Shown here in pieces: positions 57,791 through 64,000 of a DNA stretch of 64,000 nucleotides. Under the pieces are notes generated by a model. The model worked only from the letters and a program-made list of their open reading frames with translations. It was not told the origin of the DNA and searched no databases. The stretch is from Clostridia bacterium (GTDB taxonomy: Bacteria; Bacillota; Clostridia; Christensenellales; Borkfalkiaceae): NCBI GenBank assembly GCA_017466825.1, contig JAFTTJ010000001.1, forward strand, positions 62,001 to 126,000. The letters run 5' to 3'. How positions within the stretch are numbered: position 1 is the stretch's first letter; each line of letters begins with the position of its first letter. The position numbers were made by a program, and so were the translations under genes.

Positions 57791-58350
57791 TTTAAAAACT
57801 CCTTAATAGTACTGTCTAATCTCTTGATGGGAAGCCCGACTACGTTGTCGTAATCGCCGTCGTAACTACAAACGAGCGGAAACCCGTCCTGTATGCCGTA
57901 TGCGCCCGCTTTACCTTGCCATAAATTACTGTCTAAATAATCTTGCAAAAGTTGGGGTGAAAGGTCGCTGAAAGTAACGCTCGTAGTTACGCTACCCGTC
58001 TCTCGCATACCTTTTGCAAAGATAGCGTAACCCGTTATTACTTGGTGAGTTTTGCCCGAAAGTTCTAAAAGCATACGCTTGGCGTCGGCTTTATCAATAG
58101 GCTTGCCGTAAATCTTGCCGTCTAGCGCGACGACCGTGTCCGCGCCTAATACGACCGCCGTTTCGTCGCAACGGCTAAAAACGTCTTCCGCCTTGTTGAT
58201 TGCGCACCTTACGGCGAACTTTTCGGGTGGGGTTATCCCGTCGAAAGCCCCTTCCTTTTGGCTTGGCTCAACCGCGAATTCATAGCCGAAATCTTGTAAA
58301 AGACTTTTGCGCCTTGGCGACGCGCTTGCTAAGATTAGTTTTTTGTTCAA
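57787..58350 (-). CDS. maf: Maf nucleotide pyrophosphatase
   Basis: 187 residues. LILASASPRRKSLLQDFG, VLGADTVVALDGKIYGKP and a late DYDNVVGLPI are the Maf signature. Hydrolyses non-canonical nucleoside triphosphates (dTTP/UTP or m7GTP). Directly upstream of mreB, a common septum/shape cluster. Confidence 0.95.
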   Translation of the reverse strand: MNKKLILASASPRRKSLLQDFGYEFAVEPSQKEGAFDGITPPEKFAVRCAINKAEDVFSRCDETAVVLGADTVVALDGKIYGKPIDKADAKRMLLELSGKTHQVITGYAIFAKGMRETGSVTTSVTFSDLSPQLLQDYLDSNLWQGKAGAYGIQDGFPLVCSYDGDYDNVVGLPIKRLDSTIKEFLK

Positions 58351-58453
58351 GGCACACTACCCCTTTTAAGCGTATTATTTATTATTATATAATAAAAGTC
58401 AACTTTTGTAAAGGCTTATTTTAATTTTTAAGCCAAAAAAGGAAAATATAACC

Positions 58454-58484
58454 AAAAAAACGCCCACGCTTTTTGCGTGGGCGT
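58454..58484 (-). terminator. terminator of rnpB
   Basis: CGCCCACGC (58461-58469), five-T loop, GCGTGGGCG (58475-58483), with seven A before it, giving a U run on the minus transcript. Confidence 0.9.
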
Positions 58485-58499
58485 AGTTTTTTAAAAAAT

Positions 58500-58843
58500 C
58501 GAGACGGCCTGTAAGCCGAGTTCTGTCATTTAATACGGTTATCTATCTAGACTTGCCGTTGCCGACAAGTTCAAGCGACGTTTTGCAGGTAGTCCCGACC
58601 GGCTATCTTATGGACTACCCCTATCTTGCTCCGGATGGGGTTTACACAGCCTTCCACGTCTCCGCGGAAGCGGTGAGCTCTTACCTCGCCTTTTCATCCT
58701 TACCAACTAAAGTTGGCGGTAATTTTCTGTTGCACTTTCCTTAAAGTCACCTTCACCGTCCGTTAGGCGGCATCCTGCCGTGTGGAGCTCGGACTTTCCT
58801 CGTGGGATTGCTCCCCCGCAACCGTACAGCCGACTCGACCTAA
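58500..58843 (-). ncRNA. rnpB: RNase P RNA
   Basis: On the minus strand: a 5' P1-P3 region, then GAGGAAAGTCCGAGCTCC (conserved region I), AAGTGCAACAGA (central conserved A), and near the 3' end ACAGAACTCGGCTTACAGGC (conserved region V). These are the universal bacterial RNase P RNA signatures. Catalytic RNA that removes tRNA leaders. Ends are approximate by a few bases. Confidence 0.96.
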
Positions 58844-58886
58844 TTATTTTAGCATAAAATTTTTAATTTGTCGAGCGGTTAATAAA

Positions 58887-58914
58887 CGCGGGGCGAAAAA
58901 TTTTTCGCTCCGCG
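58887..58914 (-). terminator. terminator of the BspA-like gene
   Basis: CGCGGGGCGAAAAA (58887-58900) pairs with TTTTTCGCTCCGCG (58901-58914), one G-T pair, followed by TTTATT on the minus strand, just after the gene's stop. Confidence 0.75.
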
Positions 58915-58929
58915 CTTTTGATTGAGTTT

Positions 58930-61900
58930 TTACCAATGGGCTACGTTGCCGTCTTCGTCGTAATGCCAGTAGTTTCCACTGTCAGTAGGCACGTCATCTT
59001 CGTTTTCAACGTAATAGTATACCGTTAGGTATTTTGCGTCTCTTTCTGATTTTGAAACGTTATTCCAATCTCTTTCGCTACCTTCGTAGTAAACCGTCAT
59101 AGATTTATGAATAACAATAGCGCCTTCTTCAATCTCTTTTAGTGATATAGGCAAGATTGCGCTCGTCGCATTTGTATAACGGAATGCGTAATAGTCAATC
59201 TTTGTAACGTTATTAGGAAGGACTACGTTTTCTTCTTCCCCTTTGTATTTTATTAAAATTACTTCTAAGCCTTCGATATACGTAGTACAGTTATTCACGT
59301 ATTGTAGTTTACTATCTTGGAGACGACTTGTTATTAAATGTTTTGCGTAGTATGCAACGTAACCGTTTGTCGTTTTTCCCTTTTCTATTTTTAATGAAGA
59401 ATAATTACTAATTTCTACCAAAGACGTACACCCTTCAAAGGCGGACGTTCCAATAGTCGTTATATTACTTCCAATCACCACAGACGTAAGCATTTCACAA
59501 TCTTTAAATACTCCCGCTCCTATATAAGTGTGAGCAGTAACGTAATTTTCTAATTTTCTACACTCAGCAAATGCGTAATCGTAAATCTTGTCGGCAACCG
59601 AACCACCGCCGCTTATTGAAACGGTTTTTAAACTATCGCAATCGTAAAAAGCGTATTTGCCGATTGAAGTTAAATAGGAATTTACAATTACCGTTTTTAA
59701 ACTATCGCAATTGTAAAAAGCATAATCGTTTATGGATTTTAAGTTACTAGGCAAACTAATTTCCGTCAAGAGTTTTCCGTCTATGTACAAAGCGCGCGAA
59801 TAATACAATGGACTAGCATACCTATCTACAAATTTATTTGACAACCAGTCAGAACGATATTTCACGGTACACGTACGCAAATTACTACACCCAAAAAACG
59901 CATTACGTCCAAACGTAATTCCGCCACTTTTGAAATTTACCGTTTGCAAATTAACGCAATTTTCAAAAGCGCCTTCCCCTATGCTACTTACGTTAGTTCC
60001 AAAATTTACTTCAATAAGATTGTCGCAATTTTCAAACGCTCCGCTATTAACGGCAGTAACCCCCGAACCAAGCGTAACGGTTTTAATTACTTCATTATTA
60101 TAAAAAGCGTAGGCTTTAACTTTTGCGTCAACTATAGTCACGTCTGGGCTACTACCAACGTATGCGCACACGTAAGTGTCGCCTTGGTCGTCAACGTATA
60201 AAACCAAGCCGTCTTGCGTTACGGACAATTTTGATTCTTCTTGGTCGGAATTATATATATGCTTAGCATAGTAACCAACGTAGCCGTGCGTACCAGTTCC
60301 TTTTTTGATATCTAAAGAAGACTTATTATTAATTTCTAACAAATTAATGCAGTCATTAAAAGCATAAGAGCCTATTTTAGTCAAAGATTCGGGGATGTCT
60401 ACGCCTATAAGCCCGTAACAACTATAAAACGCGTAACTTGAAATTTCGGTAACTGTCTCTGGGATTTGCAAAATTGCTACGCACTCTCCGTTGACGCTAA
60501 ATCGTTTGGCATAATAAATAGGGTTGCACGCTTCGCTTAAAAAGTTTATAGAACACCAAGTAGCAAGGTTGCCTACTTCAACGTTTTTTAAACCTTCCGG
60601 AAAGGATGTCGATATTTTACTTAGGGTATCGGGGACAACGTAATTATCCGTTTGCGCAAAGGCGTATTGTAAAAGTTCTGAGCCGTCTTGCGTATATAAA
60701 TGCCCGTCTATTGAAGAGTAAAAGGGGTTTTCCGAACTTACCGTAAAACGTTGCAAATTAGAACAATTTCTAAAATTTTTAGCAACGGCAAAAATTTCTA
60801 CCGAAGACGGTATTACAACTTCTTTTAAACTTGCCCCTGTTATGGAATACGGCTTTATTTCGGTTATTCCTTGGGGTATTTGTAAAACTTCGAGTTTGCC
60901 TTGCCCCGGAATAGATATACACGCGCCGTAAAAAAGCGGATTTGCATCATAATTCGCAAAATCTATCTTTAACCATTTAGCCAAATCCTTAATAAAAACT
61001 TCTTCTATTTGATCACAAGCGTCAAACGCAGAATTGCCAACGCTCGTTAAAGTGCTAGGAAAACTTACGCTCTTTAATTTTTTACACTGGTCAAATGCGG
61101 ACTCTCCTATTGAAACTAACCCTTCCGGCAAGACCAAGGTTTTAATGGCGCAGCCTCTAAATGCGTATGTTCCTATTTCCGTCAAATTTTCGTCAAAGGA
61201 TACGTAGGACAATTTTGTACAACCGTAAAAAGTTGAGTCTTCTATCTTTTGAAGATTTTTTATGCTAACCCACTCAAGCCCCTTGCAACCATAAAAAGCC
61301 CTCTCGCCGATTTCCGTACAGTTTAAAGTAATCTCTCCAAGAATATTACTGCAATTGTAAAAAGCTCTCTCGCCGATTTTAGTTAAAGACGGAGTAAATC
61401 CATTTACGTTTCCGCTAGTACCCACGGGTTTAATATTGACAAGATTGTTGCAACCAGAAAAAGCGCTATCGCCAATCGTATGCAAATTTCTTTGGGGTAA
61501 GAATACCGTAATTAAATTATCACAACCGTAAAAGGCCTTTTCACCTATTTCAGTAATTGCGTCGTGCATCGTTACGCTATATATTGAATTACATCCAAGA
61601 AAAACGCCTTTTTTTAGCTGTCTGATATTTTTCGGAATTTCGATATCCGTTACGAGTTCGTAATTGACGTATAAATCACAATCGTTTGACAACGGGTTTG
61701 ATTCTATATCCGCCTGACACCAGGAAACTAACGAATCGATATAAACGGCTTCAAGCCCGGTACACCCCAAAAACGCGTCTTTTCCTATCGTCTTTACACT
61801 TGACGGAATTACGACGCTTTTTATATTTACGCAATTATTAAACGCTTTAGGCGCAATTGCTTTTACCGTCCCGTTTTTTGACGGAATAACGAGATTTTCT

Positions 61901-62691
61901 TCGGTAGTAGCCGAACCGAATACGATGCCTGTAACGGTGTAAACTCCGTCTATGTAATCAAAATTTAATCCTGGAGTTGAATAATTAGCAAAACAGTCTT
62001 TACAAGTATTATTGACGTATGCGTGATTTGCAAGTTCGCCGTAATCACTTTCGCAAATAGTACAAACGGCTCTTTTTACGCAGGTTGCTATTCCGCCGTG
62101 ATGATTTTCTTTTTCTGTCCTTTCTCCACACTCGCATTCAAACCAATGCGACGAGCCGTCGTAATCTAATTTTGAATAATCGTGAGAGTTTGGATCTGTT
62201 TCGCCATACTCAGTTTGGCAAACTGTGCACTTGGCTTTATTCGTACAAGACGCAATTCCACCGTAATGCTCTACTCGCTCGTTAGATTTACCGCATGCAC
62301 ATTCCGACCAGTGGTACTCTTGATCAAATTTTACTATATCATAAAGGTGCGCTTCGCTATTTAGCGAGCCGTATTCTTCACCGCACAAAGAGCACTTTGC
62401 CAAGAACGAGCAGGTTGCGGTTCCCCCTTTATGTGCATAAAACTCACCTTGTAAACCACATTCACACTCGTACCAATGACTGCGAGAATCACTCTTTAAT
62501 ATATTAAGTTCGTGGTTATGAGAATTTTCGCTAGATAAAGTTTCACTCGTAAAACTTTCACCCGACGAAATTCCCGACTCATCCGTTATCTCTTGACCGC
62601 ATCCCATACAACCTTGCTCACCGCAAGAAACGGCAATACTTAAAGATAATGTTAACAACAAAAATAGTAGTTTGAAAACGTTATTTTTCAT
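58930..62691 (-). CDS. BspA-like leucine-rich-repeat surface lipoprotein
   Basis: 1253 residues from MKNNVFKLLFLLLTLSLS. Signal peptide with lipobox SIAVSC, so attached to the outer membrane face by lipid. Residues ~60-235: four repeats with WYECECG, H.GG.ATC and C..C pairs, resembling zinc-finger-like Cys repeats. From ~250 to ~1200: many 22-24-residue LRR_5 units (SVGNSAFDACDQIEEVFI, IGEGAFENCVNL). End: GNYWHYDEDGNVAHW. Typical gut adhesin or protein-binding surface protein. Start at 62691 after GGGAGC; upstream in-frame ATG lies in the pseudogene region. Confidence 0.88.
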   Translation of the reverse strand: MKNNVFKLLFLLLTLSLSIAVSCGEQGCMGCGQEITDESGISSGESFTSETLSSENSHNHELNILKSDSRSHWYECECGLQGEFYAHKGGTATCSFLAKCSLCGEEYGSLNSEAHLYDIVKFDQEYHWSECACGKSNERVEHYGGIASCTNKAKCTVCQTEYGETDPNSHDYSKLDYDGSSHWFECECGERTEKENHHGGIATCVKRAVCTICESDYGELANHAYVNNTCKDCFANYSTPGLNFDYIDGVYTVTGIVFGSATTEENLVIPSKNGTVKAIAPKAFNNCVNIKSVVIPSSVKTIGKDAFLGCTGLEAVYIDSLVSWCQADIESNPLSNDCDLYVNYELVTDIEIPKNIRQLKKGVFLGCNSIYSVTMHDAITEIGEKAFYGCDNLITVFLPQRNLHTIGDSAFSGCNNLVNIKPVGTSGNVNGFTPSLTKIGERAFYNCSNILGEITLNCTEIGERAFYGCKGLEWVSIKNLQKIEDSTFYGCTKLSYVSFDENLTEIGTYAFRGCAIKTLVLPEGLVSIGESAFDQCKKLKSVSFPSTLTSVGNSAFDACDQIEEVFIKDLAKWLKIDFANYDANPLFYGACISIPGQGKLEVLQIPQGITEIKPYSITGASLKEVVIPSSVEIFAVAKNFRNCSNLQRFTVSSENPFYSSIDGHLYTQDGSELLQYAFAQTDNYVVPDTLSKISTSFPEGLKNVEVGNLATWCSINFLSEACNPIYYAKRFSVNGECVAILQIPETVTEISSYAFYSCYGLIGVDIPESLTKIGSYAFNDCINLLEINNKSSLDIKKGTGTHGYVGYYAKHIYNSDQEESKLSVTQDGLVLYVDDQGDTYVCAYVGSSPDVTIVDAKVKAYAFYNNEVIKTVTLGSGVTAVNSGAFENCDNLIEVNFGTNVSSIGEGAFENCVNLQTVNFKSGGITFGRNAFFGCSNLRTCTVKYRSDWLSNKFVDRYASPLYYSRALYIDGKLLTEISLPSNLKSINDYAFYNCDSLKTVIVNSYLTSIGKYAFYDCDSLKTVSISGGGSVADKIYDYAFAECRKLENYVTAHTYIGAGVFKDCEMLTSVVIGSNITTIGTSAFEGCTSLVEISNYSSLKIEKGKTTNGYVAYYAKHLITSRLQDSKLQYVNNCTTYIEGLEVILIKYKGEEENVVLPNNVTKIDYYAFRYTNATSAILPISLKEIEEGAIVIHKSMTVYYEGSERDWNNVSKSERDAKYLTVYYYVENEDDVPTDSGNYWHYDEDGNVAHW

Positions 62692-62799
62692 TTTTGCTCC
62701 CTTTTTTATTTCTACTGCGTAAATATCGCATAACAAAATTTTACACCACTCAGTGATGTATGTCAACCGTTTCACATTACTTTGTGGTAACATTAAACT

Positions 62800-63005
62800 A
62801 TGGAAATCGTAAAATCAGTAGGTAACGAATTAAAACAGGTTCGCAAAGCAAAAGGACTAACGTAAACGGATGTTGCTGAAAAGTTTATATAACTCAGCAG
62901 AAATACAGTAGATTTAAAAACGGCGTATTTGAACTTAATTACAGTCAAATAGTTTTGATATGTAAATTTTTAGATATTACACCGAACAATTTATTTGATT
63001 TTTAA
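62800..63005 (+). pseudogene. decayed XRE-type HTH regulator
   Basis: ATG at 62800 gives EIVKSVGNELKQVRKAKGLT, then TAA where Gln is expected (LTQ), then TDVAEKF, another in-frame stop, LSRNTV, and after a frame change VLICKFLDITPNNLFDF and stop at 63003-63005. The pieces together spell a typical HTH-XRE protein of about 66 residues, inactivated by at least two stops and one frameshift. Confidence 0.75.
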
Positions 63006-63044
63006 AAGCTACGCTTTGATATGTAATTAGCGTCGTTTTTTTAT

Positions 63045-63064
63045 AAAACCACCTATAAGTCGAT
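63045..63064 (-). repeat. dispersed CTTATAGG motif, copy 3
   Basis: Minus strand ATCGACTTATAGGTGGTTTT, downstream of the fucI terminator, close to copies 1 and 2 in sequence. Confidence 0.5.
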
Positions 63065-63074
63065 AAACGATATA

Positions 63075-63106
63075 AAAAGGGCTGAAACGCAAAAGCGTTT
63101 CAGCCC
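63075..63106 (-). terminator. terminator of fucI
   Basis: GGGCTGAAACGC (63079-63090), loop AAAA, GCGTTTCAGCCC (63095-63106): perfect 12-bp stem, with TTTTTATA following on the minus strand. Confidence 0.93.
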
Positions 63107-63123
63107 GATTGTTTTACTTGTTT

Positions 63124-64000
63124 TTAGTATTTTTTATACATAGGTCCATAAGCCTTACAAGCACGGTAATCTTGACCTTCTTTATCCATACCGAAAGCAT
63201 TCCAGCAAGCGGGACGATAAATGTCTTCTTCGGGAACGTTGTGCATACATACGGGAATACGAAGCATTGAACACATAGTGATAAGGTCTGCGCCGATATG
63301 TCCGTAAGAGATTGCGCCGTGGTTTGCGCCCCAGTTTTGCATTACTTCGTAAGCGGTTTTGAAAGGACTACCTTCCTTGCCGTCGCAACGTGGAGCAAAC
63401 CAAGTACAAGGCCAAGTGGGGTTAGTTCTCTTCATCAACTTATCGTTTACGTCTTTAGGAAGATTTACAGTCCAACCTTCGGCAATTTGAAGTACAGGAC
63501 CTAAACCTTTTACTAAATTAAGTCTTATCATAGTAACGGGCATTTCGGCATAAGTATCGAAATGGCTTGAGAAACCGCCGCCACGGAAGTTATCAAAACC
63601 TGCTTCGCACCAAACGGTAGCGTCGGTCATCTTTTTAATATCTTCGTCGGTTACTTCCCACCATTTTTTCATAACGGCGTTGCCGTTTTCATCCGTACAT
63701 ACACCACTTGCGTCTAAGCACGCCGCGCCAGAGTTTAAAAGGTGAATAATACCGTCGGACTTTTTTGCCTTGCCTTCAAGTTTATAGCCGGTAACCCTTT
63801 CAGTAGCTTCGCCCGACCAATAAGTACGAACGTCCGCAAAGATTTGCGCTCTGTGGGTTAACAGACGCATCATAAGCATACCCATTCCGTTTAAAACGTC
63901 GTTTTCAGTAGCCAAGGTATACGGCTCTCTTGCGCCTTGATAGTCAAAGGTAGAACTAAGAAGGGCTTCGGGATAGTCGCAGTTGGGCCAATGGTCGGTC
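63124..64000 (-). CDS. fucI: L-fucose isomerase, C-terminal part (cut by window edge)
   Basis: The frame is open to the right edge, with [20 protein letters not shown] leading into the part with an internal Met at 63915, so about 291 residues are seen. [33 protein letters not shown] and [20 protein letters not shown] are strongly conserved FucI sequences. Converts L-fucose to L-fuculose in host-glycan use. The conserved His (GHIGAD) and Glu/Asp metal ligands appear intact in the visible half. Confidence 0.94.
   Translation of the reverse strand, partial: TDHWPNCDYPEALLSSTFDYQGAREPYTLATENDVLNGMGMLMMRLLTHRAQIFADVRTYWSGEATERVTGYKLEGKAKKSDGIIHLLNSGAACLDASGVCTDENGNAVMKKWWEVTDEDIKKMTDATVWCEAGFDNFRGGGFSSHFDTYAEMPVTMIRLNLVKGLGPVLQIAEGWTVNLPKDVNDKLMKRTNPTWPCTWFAPRCDGKEGSPFKTAYEVMQNWGANHGAISYGHIGADLITMCSMLRIPVCMHNVPEEDIYRPACWNAFGMDKEGQDYRACKAYGPMYKKY

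Overview
The window is a piece of a low-GC bacterial chromosome, most likely an uncultured gut Bacillota of the Clostridia type, carrying one complete-looking 39.4-kb temperate siphophage genome. The host assignment rests on spoVG and a YlbJ-like gene (spore-former lineage), the neighbourhood rpmE / DUF1385-prmC / prfA, a BspA-like LRR lipoprotein and L-fucose isomerase (mammalian gut habit). This is an inference; no rRNA gene is present.

Layout. 1-827: host pfkA (cut by the left edge) and the displaced 3' end of rlmD. 828-40271: prophage, bounded by an 11-bp core (attL 828-838, attR 40261-40271). Its structural and replication genes all read leftwards (minus strand). From right to left they are: small early genes, metK and a cytosine methyltransferase; a sigma-like protein; the recombination/replication set (DUF2800, DUF2815, family-A polymerase, VirE primase-helicase, VRR-NUC, SNF2 helicase); a ParB-methyltransferase; TerS/TerL, portal, protease, capsid; connectors, tail, baseplate; a diversity-generating retroelement (DGR); and holin-like genes. 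The repressor and a large serine integrase read rightwards at the right end. 40179-64000: host genes rlmD, prfA, DUF1385-prmC fusion, rpmE, murC, spoVG, rarA, coaD, rsmD, queH, mreB, maf, rnpB, a BspA-like lipoprotein and fucI (cut by the right edge).

Highlights. (1) The DGR has canonical order target-avd-TR-RT and two variable repeats. One is in the adjacent tail-tip protein. The other lies 23 kb away in a small protein among the replication genes. Of 31 TR/VR differences I count, 30 fall at template adenines, and both VRs are followed by the same 31-bp sequence containing a GAAA-loop hairpin. (2) The phage integrates inside the conserved KHVET codons of rlmD and supplies a new in-frame 3' end. 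The same crossover shortens the integrase: 552 codons are predicted across attP, 529 in the prophage. (3) A 53-nt two-armed tRNA-like element with a perfect 7-bp acceptor stem, TTCAACT T-loop and encoded CCA sits just upstream of the tape-measure gene. (4) Runs of 8-10 G on the coding strand interrupt both phage DNA methyltransferases, each one G short of an open frame, which suggests phase variation or homopolymer miscalls. (5) The SNF2 helicase is broken by about 5 extra bases at its Walker A codons, the DUF2800 nuclease is split around a small membrane ORF, and I recognise no endolysin.

Functional calls come from reading protein sequences by eye; no database search was run.
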